A stretch of 64,000 nt of DNA from Thauera sp. K11. GTDB lineage: Bacteria; Pseudomonadota; Gammaproteobacteria; Burkholderiales; Rhodocyclaceae. How positions within the stretch are numbered: position 1 is the stretch's first letter; each line of letters starts with the position of its first letter. The DNA is taken from contig NZ_CP023439.1 of assembly GCF_002354895.1 (NCBI RefSeq), positions 1,922,001 through 1,986,000 on the forward strand. The letters are read 5' to 3'. A program made the position numbers and the translations under genes. The notes under the pieces are model-generated. The model ran no database searches. It saw only the letters and a list, made by a program, of their open reading frames with translations, and was not told the DNA's origin. This document shows, piece by piece, positions 36,444 to 48,417 of the stretch.

Positions 36444-37257
36444 GCTGCGGGTCCTGACCGCGATCGTGCTCCTCGCCGGCCTGCTCTCCGCCTTGCTGCT
36501 GTTGCCAGCCATGGGATGGCTGCTGCTGTGCGCGGCCATCTGCGGTGCGGCGGCATGGGAGTGGGGCGGACTCGCATCCTTCGGGCGGGGTGCGCGCTCG
36601 ATCCTCGCCCCCGTCTTTGCCCTGGCTTGCCTCGCGCTGGGCTACTCGGCCGGGCTGGCGGGAGACCGACTGCCGCCGCCGTCCTATCTCGGGCCGATCT
36701 ATCTCGTCAGCGCAGCCTTCTGGCTGGGCGTGATCCCCGCATGGCTTGCGCTCAAGTGGAAGCTGGACAGCGCTGCACTGGCGGTCGCCGTGGGAGCGGT
36801 CGTGCTGCTGCCGCCGGCGCTCGCGCTTGCCCATCTGAGGCTCATCGATCCGCGGGTGCTCCTGGCCGCGATGGCGGCCGTCTGGGTGGCCGACATCGCC
36901 GCCTATTTTTCCGGCCGCGCCTTCGGCCGCCACAAGCTCGCGCCGGGCATCAGCCCCGGCAAGACCTGGGAAGGCGCCGCCGGGGCGGCCATCGGCGTGC
37001 TGGTGTTCGGGATCGTCCTGTCCAGTGCCCTCAACATCCCGCCGCCGGCCGGCTGGGCAGGGTTTGCCGTGCTGCTGATCGTCTATACCGGCATCAGCAT
37101 CGTCGGCGATCTGTTCGAGTCCCTGCTGAAGCGGCAGGCGGGACTGAAGGACAGCGGCACGCTGCTGCCGGGCCACGGCGGAATTCTCGATCGCATCGAC
37201 AGCCTCACCTCCACGCTGCCCATCGCAGGACTGGCGGCCCTCTGGTGGGCACGCTGA
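36436..37257 (+). CDS. cdsA: Phosphatidate cytidylyltransferase
   Basis: 273 aa integral membrane enzyme making CDP-diacylglycerol from phosphatidic acid and CTP. About eight hydrophobic segments are visible, and the C-terminal family signature [34 protein letters not shown] gives the metal and CTP site. The start overlaps uppS by 8 nt, so translation is coupled. Confidence 0.95.
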   Translation: MLRLRVLTAIVLLAGLLSALLLLPAMGWLLLCAAICGAAAWEWGGLASFGRGARSILAPVFALACLALGYSAGLAGDRLPPPSYLGPIYLVSAAFWLGVIPAWLALKWKLDSAALAVAVGAVVLLPPALALAHLRLIDPRVLLAAMAAVWVADIAAYFSGRAFGRHKLAPGISPGKTWEGAAGAAIGVLVFGIVLSSALNIPPPAGWAGFAVLLIVYTGISIVGDLFESLLKRQAGLKDSGTLLPGHGGILDRIDSLTSTLPIAGLAALWWAR

Positions 37258-37277
37258 CTCTCGCCGGGCTTCCTCAC

Positions 37278-38477
37278 ATGCCAGAAATCCGTCACCAGCG
37301 CATCACGGTCCTGGGCGCAACCGGCTCGATCGGCCTCAGCACGCTCGACGTGATCGCGCGCCATCCCGCGCGATTCTCGGTCTTCGCGCTGACCGCACAG
37401 CGCCAGGCCGACAAGCTGCTCGAACAATGCCTGCAGTTCTCGCCCCGGTACGCGGTGCTCGGCGACGCCTCCGGCGTCGCCGAGTTGCAGCGCGCGCTGG
37501 GCGACGCGGGCTGCCGCACCGAGGTGCTGACCGGCGTCGAGGCGCTCGAATACGTGTCGTCGCATGCCGACGTGGATGCGGTGATGGCCGCCATCGTCGG
37601 CGCGGCCGGCCTTCGCCCGGCGCTCGCCGCCGCCCGCGCGGGCAAGAAGCTGATGCTGGCCAACAAGGAAGCCCTGGTGCTGTCCGGCCGCTTGTTCATG
37701 GACGCGGTGGGCGCCAGCGGCGCCACGCTGTTCCCGATCGACAGCGAGCACAATGCGATCTTCCAGTCCCTGCCGGCGAACTATGCGCGCGATCCGGGGG
37801 CGGCCGGCGTGCGCCGCGTGCTGCTGACCGCGTCCGGCGGCCCCTTCCGCACCACGCCGGCCGGCCTTCTCGAGCAGGTCACGCCAGAGCAGGCTTGCGC
37901 GCATCCCAACTGGGTCATGGGGCGCAAGATCTCGGTCGATTCGGCCACGATGATGAACAAGGGGCTCGAGGTCATCGAGGCTCACTGGCTCTTCGGCGCG
38001 CCCGCCGGGCAGATCGAGGTCGTCGTGCATCCGCAGAGCGTGATCCACTCGATGGTCGACTACGTCGATGGTTCGGTGATCGCGCAGCTCGGCAACCCGG
38101 ACATGCGCACGCCCATCGCCCATGCGCTGGCGTGGCCGCAGCGGATCGACGCCGGCGTCAGGACGCTCGATCTCTTCGAGATCGCACGGCTCGATTTCGA
38201 ACGCCCCGACCTGGAGCGCTTTCCGTGCCTTCGCCTCGCCTACCAGGCGCTGGGCGCGGGCGGAAGCGCGCCGGCGGTACTCAACGCGGCGAACGAGGAG
38301 GCCGTCGACGCCTTCCTCGACCGGCGGATCGGTTTCCGCTGCATTGCGCAGGTGATCGAGGAAACGCTGGAACGCGCGGAGCCGATGCCGGTCGATTCGC
38401 TCGATGCGGTCCTGGCGGCCGACCTGCAGGCCCGCGAACGGGCGCGCATCGAGATCCGCAAGCGACATAGACCATGA
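37278..38477 (+). CDS. dxr: 1-deoxy-D-xylulose 5-phosphate reductoisomerase
   Basis: 399 aa NADPH enzyme of the MEP pathway, converting DXP to [16 protein letters not shown] (about 12-24) binds [27 protein letters not shown] (metal ligands) and the loop [18 protein letters not shown] are intact. It supplies isoprenoid precursors used by uppS next door and by hpnCDE elsewhere in the window. The stop overlaps the rseP ATG (ATGA). Confidence 0.97.
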   Translation: MPEIRHQRITVLGATGSIGLSTLDVIARHPARFSVFALTAQRQADKLLEQCLQFSPRYAVLGDASGVAELQRALGDAGCRTEVLTGVEALEYVSSHADVDAVMAAIVGAAGLRPALAAARAGKKLMLANKEALVLSGRLFMDAVGASGATLFPIDSEHNAIFQSLPANYARDPGAAGVRRVLLTASGGPFRTTPAGLLEQVTPEQACAHPNWVMGRKISVDSATMMNKGLEVIEAHWLFGAPAGQIEVVVHPQSVIHSMVDYVDGSVIAQLGNPDMRTPIAHALAWPQRIDAGVRTLDLFEIARLDFERPDLERFPCLRLAYQALGAGGSAPAVLNAANEEAVDAFLDRRIGFRCIAQVIEETLERAEPMPVDSLDAVLAADLQARERARIEIRKRHRP

Positions 38478-39841
38478 ACCTGTTCGACTACCTGATTCCG
38501 TTCGCACTCGCGCTGGGTGTCCTGATCCTCGTCCATGAACTGGGGCATTACCTGGTGGCGCGCTGGTGCGGGGTGAAGGTCCTGCGGTTCTCGATCGGCT
38601 TCGGCAAGCCGCTGCTGGTGCGCAGGGCGGGGCCGGACGGTACCGAATGGGCGCTTGCGGCCTTTCCGCTGGGCGGCTACGTCAAGATGCTCGACGAGCG
38701 CGAAGGCGAGGTCGCCGATGCGGAACTGCACCGGGCCTTCAACCGCCAGAGCGTGTGGCGCCGGTTCGCCATCGTCGCGGCGGGGCCGCTCGCCAACTTC
38801 CTGCTCGCGATCGTCCTGTACTGGGGCATGTTCGTCGTGGGAACGGACGAACTGCGGCCGCGGATCTCGCTCACCGATACGCCCGGCGTCGCCGCTGCCG
38901 CCGGATTGCGCGACGGCGACCTCGTCCTCGCGGTCGATGAGGAAGCGGTCCGCAGTTGGCAGGAACTGCGCTGGGTCCTGCTCAAGCACACGGTGGACAG
39001 CCGCCGCGTGGTGCTGCACGTGAAGACGCTGGAAGACGTGGATGCATTCCGCGCGCTCGACCTGAGCGGAGTCGACATCGACGACGGGGGCAGCGACCTC
39101 ATCGCGCGCATGGGCATGCGCCCCTGGCGGCCGCTCATTCCCGCGGTGGTCGGACGACTGGTCGAAGGCGGAGCCGCCCAGCGCGCCGGTATCCAGGTCG
39201 GCGACGAGGTGACGGCCATCGACGGCGAGACGCTCGACGGCTGGACGGAGCTGGTCGAACGCGTGCGCGAGGCCGCGGGACGCGAATTGCGCATCGACGT
39301 CCTGCGTACCGGGGCCGCGCTGAGTTTTCGCGTGACGCCCGACACCGAGAGCGAAAACGGCGTGAAGGTCGGACGCATCGGCGTCGGGGTCGCCGATCCC
39401 GGCGCCACCGGCGGGCCCGCGCTCTTCTCCGAAGTCCGCTACGGGGTGGTGGAAGGGATGGCGAAAGCCGTGCGCCAGACCTGGGATACCAGCGTGCTGA
39501 GCCTGCAGATGATCGGCAGGATGCTCGTGGGCGAAATCTCGTGGAAAAACCTGTCCGGCCCGGTGACGATTGCCGACTATGCGGGGCAGACCGCGCGGCT
39601 CGGAATCATCCACTATCTCAAGTTCGTGGCGATGATCAGCATCAGCCTGGGCGTGCTCAACCTGCTTCCCATCCCGGTGCTGGATGGAGGGCATTTACTG
39701 TATTATGTTGTGGAAATCATCAAGGGCGGCCCCATTCCGGAGCGCGTCATGGAGATCGGCCAGCAGATCGGTCTCGCACTCCTCGTAATGCTGATGGCAT
39801 TCGCCTTCTACAACGACCTCAACCGACTAATTTCCGGCTGA
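38474..39841 (+). CDS. rseP: Site-2 metalloprotease RseP
   Basis: 455 aa intramembrane zinc protease that cleaves anti-sigma factor RseA and leftover signal peptides. [11 protein letters not shown] (HExxH) is in the first membrane helix (about 22-32), two PDZ domains occupy about 120-290, and the second metal site [17 protein letters not shown] is near 393-409. It couples envelope stress to the synthesis of BamA, encoded 8 bp downstream. Confidence 0.96.
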   Translation: MNLFDYLIPFALALGVLILVHELGHYLVARWCGVKVLRFSIGFGKPLLVRRAGPDGTEWALAAFPLGGYVKMLDEREGEVADAELHRAFNRQSVWRRFAIVAAGPLANFLLAIVLYWGMFVVGTDELRPRISLTDTPGVAAAAGLRDGDLVLAVDEEAVRSWQELRWVLLKHTVDSRRVVLHVKTLEDVDAFRALDLSGVDIDDGGSDLIARMGMRPWRPLIPAVVGRLVEGGAAQRAGIQVGDEVTAIDGETLDGWTELVERVREAAGRELRIDVLRTGAALSFRVTPDTESENGVKVGRIGVGVADPGATGGPALFSEVRYGVVEGMAKAVRQTWDTSVLSLQMIGRMLVGEISWKNLSGPVTIADYAGQTARLGIIHYLKFVAMISISLGVLNLLPIPVLDGGHLLYYVVEIIKGGPIPERVMEIGQQIGLALLVMLMAFAFYNDLNRLISG

Positions 39842-39849
39842 ATACCTGA

Positions 39850-42213
39850 ATGAATCGCAAGCTCCTGCCCGGGCTGATAATGGCCCTTTTTGCCGCTGCG
39901 CCGGCGTTCGCCTTCGATCCCTTCGTCGTCAAGGACATCCGGGTCGAAGGAATCCAGCGCACCGAGGCAGGAACGGTGTTCAACTACCTCCCGGTGCGGG
40001 TCGGCGACCGTTTCGACGAGGCACAGGCGGCCGAAGCCATCCGCGCGCTTTTCGCGACCGGATTCTTCAGCGACGTGCGCATCGAAGCCGAGAACGACGT
40101 CATCGTGGTCGTCGTCGATGAGCGTCCGGCCATCGCGCAGATCGATTTCGTCGGCGTGAAGGAATTCGACAAGGAAGCGCTGAAGAAGGGCCTGCGCGAA
40201 GTGGGGCTCGCGGAATCCCGCATCTTCGACCGCGCGCTGCTCGAGCGCGCCGAACAGGAACTGAAGCGCCAGTATCTGTCCCGCGGCAAGTATTCGGCCA
40301 CCATCACCACCACCGTGACGCCGCTCGAGCGCAATCGCGTCGGCATCAATTTCGCGGTGGACGAAGGCGACGTCGCGAAGATCCACGAGATCAGGATCAT
40401 CGGAGCAAAGGCTTTCGACGAGGACGACCTGATCGCTCAGATGCAGCTCACCACGCCGGGCTGGCTGACGTGGTATACGAAGAACGACCAGTATTCTCGC
40501 CAGAAGCTTTCCGCGGACCTGGAAACGCTGCGTTCCTTCTACCTCAACCGGGGTTATCTGGATTTCAACATCGACTCCACCCAGGTGTCGATCACGCCGG
40601 ACAAGAAGGACATCTACATCACCCTGAACATCACCGAGGGTGAGAAATACTCGGTGACGGGTGTGCGCTTCACCGGCGACCTGATCCTCCCCGAGTCCGA
40701 ATACCTGGCGATGGCGAAGATCAAGCCGGGCGAAACCTTCTCGCGCGAAAGGCTGACCGAGACGACGAAGGCGATCACCGACCGGCTAGGCAACGAGGGT
40801 TATGCCTTCGCCAACGTCAATGCCGCGCCGGAAGTCGACAAGGACAAGCGCGAGGTCGCCTTCACCATCTTCGTCGATCCAGGCCGGCGCGTGTATGTGC
40901 GGCGCATCAACGTGGGCGGCAACACCAAGTCGCGCGACGAGGTCGTGCGCCGCGAGATGCGCCAGATGGAAGGCGCGTGGTACGACGCGGCGGCGATCAA
41001 CCGTTCGCGCACCCGGGTGGACCGGCTCGGCTTCTTCGACGAGGTGAACGTCGAGACGCCCGCTGTGCCCGGCACGACCGACCAGGTGGACGTCAACTTC
41101 ACCGTCAAGGAGCGTCCGACGGGGAACCTGATGCTCGGCGCCGGCTTCTCGAGTTCGGACAAGGTGGTGCTGTCGGCATCGGTCTCGCAGCAGAACCTGT
41201 TCGGCAGCGGCAACGCGCTGACGCTGGGCTTGAACACCAGCCGCTCCGGCCGCACGCTGGCGCTGTCGTTCACCAACCCGTACTACACCGTCGATGGCGT
41301 CAGCCTGGGCTGGGATCTGTACCACCGCACCTACGATCCCACCGAGAGCTACACGGTGTCGCCGTACAAGACCGTGTCGACCGGCGCCGGCCTGCGCCTG
41401 GGCTACCCGATCGCGGAAGACGACCAGATCAACTTCGGCCTCACCGTGGACCGGACGCGGGTGACCACCTTCACCGACAGTCCGCTGCGCTACAAGGAAT
41501 TCTGCGTCGATTTCGGCTGCAGCTCGGGCAGTTCCAACCCGTCCGACGCCAACTACGGCGTCGGCGACGTCACGGTCAACAGCCTGCTGCTCAGCGCCGG
41601 CTGGGCGCGCGACACGCGCGACAGCGCCATCTACCCGCGCAAGGGCGTGTACCAGCGTGTCTATGGCGAGGCGGCGATCCCGCCCGGCAAGCTCAAGTAC
41701 GCCAAGATCAACTATCAGTACCAGCACTGGTTCCCGTTCGGCCGCGACTATGCGCTGATGCTCAATGGCGACGTCGGCTGGGCGAAGGGCTTTGCCGACA
41801 AGCCGGTCCCGTTCTACAAGAACTTCTACGTCGGCGGTATCGGCTCGGTGCGCGGCTACGAACAGAGTTCGATCGGCGTGAAGTTCCGCGATACCGACGG
41901 CGACCTCACTTCCACCGGCGGTACGCGCAAGCTCGTCGGCAACGCGGAATTCTATTTCCCGCTGCCCGGCTCGGGCACCGACCGCTCGTTCCGCGTCTCG
42001 GCCTTCATGGATGCCGGCTACGTCTGGGGTAACGATCCGGAGACGGGCAAGGAGGAAAAGATCAGCCTGAGCGACTTGCGCTACAGTACGGGCCTTGCCT
42101 TCTCGTGGAGTTCGCCGGTGGGTCCGCTGAAGTTCAGCCTGGGTTTCCCGCTCAAGAAAGAGAAGGACGACAAGACGCAACGCTTCCAGTTCCAGTTGGG
42201 CAGCGTGTTCTGA
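39850..42213 (+). CDS. bamA: Outer membrane protein assembly factor BamA
   Basis: 787 aa Omp85 insertase. A cleavable signal peptide ends near AAPAFA (about residue 21). Five POTRA domains occupy roughly 23-420, followed by a 16-strand beta-barrel with the lid-lock motif VRGYEQSS and the terminal ...QLGSVF, an aromatic C-terminus of the type recognised for barrel insertion. Core of the BAM complex. It lies between rseP and skp, the conserved order. Confidence 0.97.
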   Translation: MNRKLLPGLIMALFAAAPAFAFDPFVVKDIRVEGIQRTEAGTVFNYLPVRVGDRFDEAQAAEAIRALFATGFFSDVRIEAENDVIVVVVDERPAIAQIDFVGVKEFDKEALKKGLREVGLAESRIFDRALLERAEQELKRQYLSRGKYSATITTTVTPLERNRVGINFAVDEGDVAKIHEIRIIGAKAFDEDDLIAQMQLTTPGWLTWYTKNDQYSRQKLSADLETLRSFYLNRGYLDFNIDSTQVSITPDKKDIYITLNITEGEKYSVTGVRFTGDLILPESEYLAMAKIKPGETFSRERLTETTKAITDRLGNEGYAFANVNAAPEVDKDKREVAFTIFVDPGRRVYVRRINVGGNTKSRDEVVRREMRQMEGAWYDAAAINRSRTRVDRLGFFDEVNVETPAVPGTTDQVDVNFTVKERPTGNLMLGAGFSSSDKVVLSASVSQQNLFGSGNALTLGLNTSRSGRTLALSFTNPYYTVDGVSLGWDLYHRTYDPTESYTVSPYKTVSTGAGLRLGYPIAEDDQINFGLTVDRTRVTTFTDSPLRYKEFCVDFGCSSGSSNPSDANYGVGDVTVNSLLLSAGWARDTRDSAIYPRKGVYQRVYGEAAIPPGKLKYAKINYQYQHWFPFGRDYALMLNGDVGWAKGFADKPVPFYKNFYVGGIGSVRGYEQSSIGVKFRDTDGDLTSTGGTRKLVGNAEFYFPLPGSGTDRSFRVSAFMDAGYVWGNDPETGKEEKISLSDLRYSTGLAFSWSSPVGPLKFSLGFPLKKEKDDKTQRFQFQLGSVF

Positions 42214-42248
42214 TAGCGTCATCGAAAGCGTAATTTCCGGAGGTTTTT

Positions 42249-42749
42249 GTGAAAGTCAGCACCCTCACTCTGGTTGCGGCGGCCCTGGTCGGTGTTTCCC
42301 AGACCGCGGCGGCGGAGACCAAGATCGGTTTCGTCAATTCCGACCGCGTGATGCGCGAAGCCGGGCCGGCCGTGCGCGCCCAGCAGCGGCTGGAGAAGGA
42401 ATTCGAGAAGCGCGACCAGGAATTGCAGCGCATGGCGAAGGATCTCCAAGGCATGCAGGAAGAACTCGAGCGCAACGGCACGACGATGGCCGAGACCGAC
42501 CGCCGCACCAAGGAGCGGGCGCTCAACGACCTGAATCGCGACTTCCAGCGCAAGCAGCGCGAATTCCGCGAAGACCTGAACCAGCGCCGCAACGAAGAAC
42601 TCGCGTCGGTGCTCGAGCGTGCGAACCGGTCGGTGAAGCAGATCGCCGAGTCCGAAAAATTCGACATCATCTTCCAGGAGGCGGTGTACGCCAGCCCCCG
42701 CATCGACATCACCGACAAGGTCATCAAGGCCCTGTCCGAGAGCAAGTAA
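42249..42749 (+). CDS. skp: Periplasmic chaperone Skp/OmpH
   Basis: 166 aa. Signal peptide of about 21 residues (ending SQTAAA), then KIGFVNSDRVMREAGPA and two long amphipathic coiled-coil helices (about 45-130), typical of the trimeric jellyfish-shaped chaperone that carries unfolded outer-membrane proteins to BamA. GTG start with TCCGGAGG 8 bp upstream. Confidence 0.93.
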   Translation: MKVSTLTLVAAALVGVSQTAAAETKIGFVNSDRVMREAGPAVRAQQRLEKEFEKRDQELQRMAKDLQGMQEELERNGTTMAETDRRTKERALNDLNRDFQRKQREFREDLNQRRNEELASVLERANRSVKQIAESEKFDIIFQEAVYASPRIDITDKVIKALSESK

Positions 42750-42764
42750 TCCGCGGTCTCGGGC

Positions 42765-43811
42765 ATGTTCCGGCTCGATGAACTGGTCGCCCGCCTGGGA
42801 GGCGAGCTTGTCGGCGACGGTGCCCTGGTCGTGCGCCGAGTGGCGACGCTGGACCAGGCAGGGGAGGGCGATCTGGCCTTCCTCGCCAATCCGAAATACC
42901 TGTCGCGGCTGAAGTCGAGCCGGGCCGCGGCGGTGATCGTCGGCCACAAGGCACGCGACGCGGTGACCGACCGTCCGCGCATCGTCGCGGACGACCCCTA
43001 TCTCTATTACGCGCAGGTCGCATCCGTCTTCAATCCGCCGCCGCCGCCCCGTCCGGGCGTGCACCCGCTCGCCGCGGTGTCGTCCCCGGTGCCGGCCTCC
43101 GTGCAGATCGACGCGGGTGCGGTCGTCGAGGCTGACGTCGAGATCGGCGATGACGTCGTGATCGGCGCGGGCTGCAGCATCGGGCAGGGCGTTCGCATCG
43201 GCGCCGGCACCCGGCTCGCGCCGCGCGTCGTCGTCTATGCCGGTTCGGTCATCGGCCGCGACTGCATCGTGCATTCCGGCGCCGTCATCGGCTCCGACGG
43301 CTTCGGCTTCGCCCGCGAGCAGAACGGCCGCTGGATCAAGATCCCGCAGATGGGACGGGTCGTGATCGGCGACGACGTCGAGATCGGGGCCAACACCACG
43401 ATAGACCGCGGCGCGCTCGACGACACCGTGATCGGACGCGGCGCCAAGCTCGACAACCAGATCCAGATCGCACACAACGTGCAGATCGGCGAGGACACCG
43501 CGATCGCCGGCTGCGTCGGCATCGCCGGCAGCACCACGATCGGCGCCCGCTGCATGATCGCCGGCGGCGTCGGCATCGCCGGCCACTTGACGATCGCCGA
43601 CGACGTGGTGGTGTCCGCCGCGACGGTGGTCGTGAAGTCCATCCACAGACCCGGGGTTTACACCTCGACGCTGCCGCTCCAGGCCCACGCCGACTGGGTG
43701 AAGAACTTCTCCCACCTGCGCCACCTCGATGCCCTGGCCGAGCGCGTCCGCGCCCTGGAGCAGGAGGCGCAGCGTCTTCCCGACAAGAATTCCGACCAGA
43801 CTCCAGGCTGA
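42765..43811 (+). CDS. lpxD: UDP-3-O-(3-hydroxyacyl)glucosamine N-acyltransferase
   Basis: 348 aa. Third enzyme of lipid A synthesis, adding the N-linked hydroxyacyl chain. An N-terminal uridine-binding domain (about 1-100) precedes a left-handed beta-helix. The catalytic histidine is in [12 protein letters not shown], and [20 protein letters not shown] binds the ligand. The C-terminal helical tail is somewhat extended. fabZ begins 5 bp after the stop. Confidence 0.96.
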   Translation: MFRLDELVARLGGELVGDGALVVRRVATLDQAGEGDLAFLANPKYLSRLKSSRAAAVIVGHKARDAVTDRPRIVADDPYLYYAQVASVFNPPPPPRPGVHPLAAVSSPVPASVQIDAGAVVEADVEIGDDVVIGAGCSIGQGVRIGAGTRLAPRVVVYAGSVIGRDCIVHSGAVIGSDGFGFAREQNGRWIKIPQMGRVVIGDDVEIGANTTIDRGALDDTVIGRGAKLDNQIQIAHNVQIGEDTAIAGCVGIAGSTTIGARCMIAGGVGIAGHLTIADDVVVSAATVVVKSIHRPGVYTSTLPLQAHADWVKNFSHLRHLDALAERVRALEQEAQRLPDKNSDQTPG

Positions 43812-43816
43812 ACATC

Positions 43817-44251
43817 ATGGACATCAACGAGATTCTCCAGTACCTGCCGCACCGTTATCCCTTCCTGCTGGTGGATCGCGTGCTGGAACTGGAGCCGGGC
43901 AGGCGCATCCTCGCATTGAAGAACGTGACGATGAACGAGCCGTTCTTCCCCGGCCATTTCCCGCATCACCCGGTCATGCCGGGCGTGCTGATCATCGAGG
44001 CGATGGCGCAGGCGGCCGCGCTGCTGTCGTTCAGGAGCACTGGCGTGAAGCCCGACGAGAACAGCGTCGTGTATTTCGCCGGCATCGACAACGTGCGCTT
44101 CAAGCGTCCGGTGGTGCCGGGCGACCAGTTGCTGTTCGACATGACGATCACCCACGCGAAGCGCAACATCTACAAGTACAAGGGCATCGCGCGCGTCGAC
44201 GGTGAAGTCGCCACCGAGGCCGAACTGATGTGCGCGATCAGGAACCTATGA
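43817..44251 (+). CDS. fabZ: 3-hydroxyacyl-ACP dehydratase FabZ
   Basis: 144 aa hot-dog fold dehydratase of fatty-acid elongation. The catalytic His and Glu are in [26 protein letters not shown]. It competes with lpxA/lpxD for hydroxyacyl-ACP. The stop overlaps the lpxA start (ATGA). Confidence 0.97.
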   Translation: MDINEILQYLPHRYPFLLVDRVLELEPGRRILALKNVTMNEPFFPGHFPHHPVMPGVLIIEAMAQAAALLSFRSTGVKPDENSVVYFAGIDNVRFKRPVVPGDQLLFDMTITHAKRNIYKYKGIARVDGEVATEAELMCAIRNL

Positions 44252-45018
44252 TCCATCCGACCGCAATCGTCCATCCGGCGGCCAGGCTCGGCGCGAATGT
44301 CGAGGTCGGCGCATATTCGATCATCGGCGAGCACGTCGAGATCGGCGACGGCACGCGCATCGGCCCGCATGTCGTGATCGAAGGGCGCACCCGCATCGGC
44401 CGCGACAACGAGATCTTCCAGTTCTGCTCGATCGGCGCCCAGCCGCAGGACAAGAAGTATGACGCCGAGCCCACCCGGCTCGAGATCGGCGACCGCAACA
44501 CGATCCGCGAATTCTGCTCGTTCAACGTCGGCACCAGCCAGGACGCGCACGTCACCCGCATCGGCAACGACAACTGGATCATGGCCTACGTGCATGTCGC
44601 GCACGACTGCCAGGTCGGCGACCATACGATCTTCGCCAACAACGCCACGCTGGCGGGCCACGTCCACGTGGGCGACTGGGCGATCCTGGGCGGCTTCACC
44701 GGCGTGCATCAGTTCTGTCGAGTGGGTGCGCACAGCTTCTGCGGAGTGGGCACCGTGCTGCTGCAGGACCTGCCGCCGTTCGTGACCGTGTCGGGCAATC
44801 CGGCCACGCCGCACGGCATCAACAGCGAGGGGCTGCGCCGCCGCGGCTATTCGGCCGACGGCATCGCGGCGATCAAGCGCGCCTACCGCGCCCTCTACCG
44901 GTCGGGCCTGTCACTGGAGGAGGCGCGCCAGCGCACGGCCGAGATCGCGGCCGAGCAACCCGAGGCGGCGCCGTTCGCGGAATTCATCGCCGAATCCGGT
45001 CGCGGCATCGTTCGCTGA
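44248..45018 (+). CDS. lpxA: UDP-N-acetylglucosamine acyltransferase
   Basis: 256 aa. First lipid A enzyme: O-acylates UDP-GlcNAc. Hexapeptide-repeat beta-helix (about 1-185) with the catalytic His in [14 protein letters not shown] and [15 protein letters not shown], and a C-terminal helical domain. I chose the ATG at 44248 ([10 protein letters not shown]), which overlaps the fabZ stop; an in-frame upstream start is not conserved. Confidence 0.97.
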   Translation: MIHPTAIVHPAARLGANVEVGAYSIIGEHVEIGDGTRIGPHVVIEGRTRIGRDNEIFQFCSIGAQPQDKKYDAEPTRLEIGDRNTIREFCSFNVGTSQDAHVTRIGNDNWIMAYVHVAHDCQVGDHTIFANNATLAGHVHVGDWAILGGFTGVHQFCRVGAHSFCGVGTVLLQDLPPFVTVSGNPATPHGINSEGLRRRGYSADGIAAIKRAYRALYRSGLSLEEARQRTAEIAAEQPEAAPFAEFIAESGRGIVR

Positions 45019-45022
45019 CGTC

Positions 45023-46189
45023 ATGCGGATTGCCATGGTTGCCGGCGAAGCCTCCGGCGATCTTCTTGCGAGCCACCTGATCCGCGCGATCAAGCGCCAT
45101 GTCCCGCATGCCGAGTTCTTCGGCATCGGCGGCCCCAAGATGCAGGCCGAGGGTTTCGACGTACGCTGGCCCTGCGAACTGCTGGCGGTGCATGGCTACG
45201 TCGATGCACTGAAGCGGTACCGCGAGCTGTCCGGCATCCGCCGGACCCTGCTGTCGCAGATCCGGCGGGAACGGCCGGCGGCCTTCATCGGCGTCGATGC
45301 GCCCGACTTCAACCTGTGGCTCGAAGGCAAGATCAAGCACGCGGGCATCCCCGCGATCCACTTCGTCAGTCCGTCCATCTGGGCATGGCGGGGCGGCCGC
45401 ATCGAGCGCATCGCGCAGTCGGTGACGCGCATGCTGTGCCTGTTTCCCTTCGAGCCCCAGATCTACGAACGCGCAGGCGTGCCGGTGAGCTACGTCGGCC
45501 ATCCGCTGGCGGACGTGTTTCCCTTGCAGCCGGATCGCGCCGCGGCGCGGGAACTGCTCGGCCTCAACAGCAAGCGCAAGGTGATCGCGCTGCTGCCCGG
45601 CAGCCGGCAGTCGGAGGTGAACAACCTGGCCGACACCTTCATCGCCACCGCCAAGCTGCTGCTGTCGCGGCGGCCGGACATCACCTTCCTGGTTCCGCTC
45701 GCGACGCGCGAGACGAGAGCGCTGTTCGAGGAAGCGATGCGCCGCAACGAGGCCGGCGAACTGCCCATCCGCATGCTGTTCGGCCATGCGGTGGATGCGA
45801 TGACCGCGGCGGATGCGGTCCTCGTCGCGAGCGGTACCGCCAGCCTGGAGGCGGCGCTGCTCAAGCGCCCGATGGTGATCACCTATCGCATCGGCAAATG
45901 GCAGTACCGGCTGATGAAGCGCCTGGCCTACCTGCCGTGGGTGGGCCTGCCCAACATCCTGTGCAACGAGGCCATGGTGCCGGAACTGCTGCAGGAGGAT
46001 GCCTCGCCGGACAAGCTGGCCGACGCCCTCGAAGCCTGGCTCGCCGATGCCGCGGCGGTCGAACGGCTGGTCGAGCGGTTCACCGAACTGCATCTCGCCC
46101 TGCGCCAGAACACCGCGGAGAAAGCGGCGGCCGCCATCCTGCCCTACCTGACGGACACCGAATGGAAAGCTTCGCAGCAGCCGGCCTGA
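45023..46189 (+). CDS. lpxB: Lipid-A-disaccharide synthase
   Basis: 388 aa GT-B glycosyltransferase (GT19) joining UDP-2,3-diacylglucosamine and lipid X. Begins [20 protein letters not shown], with [14 protein letters not shown] and [10 protein letters not shown] as further family motifs. The last 28 nt overlap rnhB. Confidence 0.97.
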   Translation: MRIAMVAGEASGDLLASHLIRAIKRHVPHAEFFGIGGPKMQAEGFDVRWPCELLAVHGYVDALKRYRELSGIRRTLLSQIRRERPAAFIGVDAPDFNLWLEGKIKHAGIPAIHFVSPSIWAWRGGRIERIAQSVTRMLCLFPFEPQIYERAGVPVSYVGHPLADVFPLQPDRAAARELLGLNSKRKVIALLPGSRQSEVNNLADTFIATAKLLLSRRPDITFLVPLATRETRALFEEAMRRNEAGELPIRMLFGHAVDAMTAADAVLVASGTASLEAALLKRPMVITYRIGKWQYRLMKRLAYLPWVGLPNILCNEAMVPELLQEDASPDKLADALEAWLADAAAVERLVERFTELHLALRQNTAEKAAAAILPYLTDTEWKASQQPA

Positions 46190-46749
46190 TCTGCGGGGTC
46201 GATGAAGCGGGCCGCGGCCCCTTGTGCGGCCCCGTCGTCGCGGCAGCCGTCGTGCTGGACCCGGCGCGGCCGATCGACGGGCTGGCCGACTCCAAGAAGC
46301 TGTCCGAGCGCGCCCGCGAACGCCTGGCGCCACTGATCCGCGAGCGGGCGCTGGCCTGGGCGGTGGCCGAGGCATCGGCCGAGGAGATCGACCGCCTCAA
46401 CATCCTGCACGCCACGATGCTGGCCATGCAGCGCGTGGTCGCGGCGCTCGGCGTGGCACCGCACGAGGTCCGCATCGACGGCAACCGCTGCCCGGCGCTG
46501 CCGTACCCCGCGCGCGCCATCGTCAAGGGCGACGCCACCGAACCCTCGATCTCGGCCGCCTCCATCCTGGCCAAGACCGCGCGCGACGAGACGATGCGGC
46601 TGCTCGACAAGGCTTTCCCGTACTACGGACTCGCTGCCCACAAGGGCTACCCGACCACCGCGCATCTGGCGGCCATCGAGCGTCACGGCGTGGCCGACTT
46701 CTATCGCCGCAGCTTCGCGCCGGTGCGGCGCATCCTCGAATCGCGATGA
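46162..46749 (+). CDS. rnhB: Ribonuclease HII
   Basis: 195 aa. It removes ribonucleotides from DNA and RNA primers. The catalytic carboxylates are in [15 protein letters not shown] (Asp and Glu), DGNRCPALP and the later Asp of AKTARDETM, with the conserved DSKKLSE. The ATG at 46162 lies inside lpxB; its own stop overlaps the next ATG (ATGA-type), so the cluster is tightly packed. Confidence 0.96.
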   Translation: MESFAAAGLICGVDEAGRGPLCGPVVAAAVVLDPARPIDGLADSKKLSERARERLAPLIRERALAWAVAEASAEEIDRLNILHATMLAMQRVVAALGVAPHEVRIDGNRCPALPYPARAIVKGDATEPSISAASILAKTARDETMRLLDKAFPYYGLAAHKGYPTTAHLAAIERHGVADFYRRSFAPVRRILESR

Positions 46750-47558
46750 GGCCCATCCGCTCGCGCGACAACGCCCTCGTCAAGCACCTGCACGCCCTCG
46801 CGACATCGGCGCGCGAGCGGCGCAAGACGGGCGAGACGGTGCTCGACGGCCCCCACCTGATCGCCGCCGCGCTGGACCACGCTTTTCCGCTGAAGCGGCT
46901 CGTCGTCGCCGAGACGGCGCTGCAGCGCGGGGAAGTCGCCGCGCTGCTTGCGCGCGCGCCGGCCGAGATAGAGCGCATCTGCCTGGACGACGCCCTGTCG
47001 TCCCACGTCAGCCCGGTGGATACGCCCTCCGGCATCGTCGCGCTGATCGACACCCCGCGGCCGCCGGACGGAGCGGGGCATGCGGAATTCTCCGGCGACG
47101 TCGTCGTCCTGGACGGCGTCCAGGACCCGGGAAATCTCGGCACCATCCTGCGCACCGCGGCGGCGGCCGGCGTGGCCGACGCGCTGCTCACCGAAGGCTG
47201 CGCCCAGGCGTGGTCGCCCAGGGTGCTGCGCGCCGGCATGGGTGCGCACTTCGTGCTGCGCATCCGCGAACAGGCCGATGCGCTCGCCTTGCTGGCCGGT
47301 TTCCCCGGGCCGCGGCTTGCCACCGCCCTTGCGCCGGGGGCGCGATCGCTCTACGAACTCGACCTCGCCCCTGCGGCCGCCTGGATGTTCGGCGCCGAGG
47401 GGCAAGGGCTGTCGCCGGCCTTGCTGAGCGCTGCCGACGGGCTGGTGACGATCCCGATGGGCGAGGGCGTCGAATCCCTCAACGTCGGCGCGGCCGCCGC
47501 CATCTGCCTGTTCGAGCAGCGCCGGCAGCGGCTGGCGCGCACCGCCGCCGGCCGTTGA
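46746..47558 (+). CDS. TrmH/SpoU-family RNA 2'-O-methyltransferase
   Basis: 270 aa. An N-terminal substrate-binding domain ([35 protein letters not shown]) precedes the SPOUT domain with [33 protein letters not shown] and [22 protein letters not shown] (SAM knot). It probably methylates a ribose in 23S rRNA or tRNA; the exact site cannot be told from sequence (RlmB and TsnR-like relatives share these motifs). Coupled to rnhB by overlapping stop and start. Confidence 0.88.
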   Translation: MRPIRSRDNALVKHLHALATSARERRKTGETVLDGPHLIAAALDHAFPLKRLVVAETALQRGEVAALLARAPAEIERICLDDALSSHVSPVDTPSGIVALIDTPRPPDGAGHAEFSGDVVVLDGVQDPGNLGTILRTAAAAGVADALLTEGCAQAWSPRVLRAGMGAHFVLRIREQADALALLAGFPGPRLATALAPGARSLYELDLAPAAAWMFGAEGQGLSPALLSAADGLVTIPMGEGVESLNVGAAAAICLFEQRRQRLARTAAGR

Positions 47559-47624
47559 GCGGACCGGCGCATCCGTTTGCTACCATCGCCATTCCCGTTT
47601 CCGCGTTCCTGCTTCCCTGTCCAG

Positions 47625-48410
47625 ATGATCCTCGTCATTTCCCCCGCGAAGGCGCTCGACTTCGAGACCCCGCCCACCACCGGCCTGCACACCCAGCCGG
47701 ACTTCCTCGACGATGCCGGGGAACTGATCGGAATCCTGCGGCAGCGATCGCCGGCCGAGATCGCCGAACTCATGTCGCTGTCCGATCAACTCGCGACGCT
47801 GAACGTGGCGCGCTATGCCAGTTGGTCGCGGCCGTTCGACGAGGGCAACGCGAAGCAGGCGGTACTCGCCTTCAACGGCGACGTCTATGCGGGCCTGGCC
47901 GCCGCGACGCTGGGCGAAGCGGACCTGCGCTGGGCGCAGGACCACCTGCGCATCCTGTCCGGCCTGTACGGCGTGCTGCGTCCGCTGGACCTGATGCAGC
48001 CTTATCGCCTTGAGATGGGCACGCGGCTGGCCAATCCGCGCGGCAAGGATCTGTACGCCTTCTGGGGCGAACGCATCACCGCCGGGCTCAACCGCCTGCT
48101 CGCCCGCGAGGCGGAGCAGGGGCGCGAGCCGGTGCTGCTGAACCTCGCTTCGGACGAGTACTTCAAGTCGGTCAAGGCCAAGGCGGTCAAGGGGCGCATC
48201 GTCACCCCGGTGTTCGAAGACTGGAAGGCCGGGCGTTACAAGATCATCAGCTTCTACGCCAAGCGCGCGCGCGGCCTGATGAGCCGCTTCGTGATCGAGA
48301 ACCGCATCGACGACGTCGAGGCGCTGAAGGGCTTCGAGCGCGAGGGCTACGCCTTCGCCGCCGATGCGTCCGACATCGACAGGCCGGTCTTCCACCGCCG
48401 CCTCGACTGA
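47625..48410 (+). CDS. yaaA: Peroxide stress protein YaaA (UPF0246)
   Basis: 261 aa DUF328 protein. Begins [17 protein letters not shown] and carries [24 protein letters not shown] and the C-terminal [19 protein letters not shown] block. In E. coli YaaA lowers free iron and protects DNA and proteins during H2O2 stress; the biochemical activity is uncertain. The ATG at 47625 fits the conserved N-terminus. It is followed 7 bp later by the carboxypeptidase gene. Confidence 0.93.
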   Translation: MILVISPAKALDFETPPTTGLHTQPDFLDDAGELIGILRQRSPAEIAELMSLSDQLATLNVARYASWSRPFDEGNAKQAVLAFNGDVYAGLAAATLGEADLRWAQDHLRILSGLYGVLRPLDLMQPYRLEMGTRLANPRGKDLYAFWGERITAGLNRLLAREAEQGREPVLLNLASDEYFKSVKAKAVKGRIVTPVFEDWKAGRYKIISFYAKRARGLMSRFVIENRIDDVEALKGFEREGYAFAADASDIDRPVFHRRLD

Positions 48411-48417
48411 ACCGGCC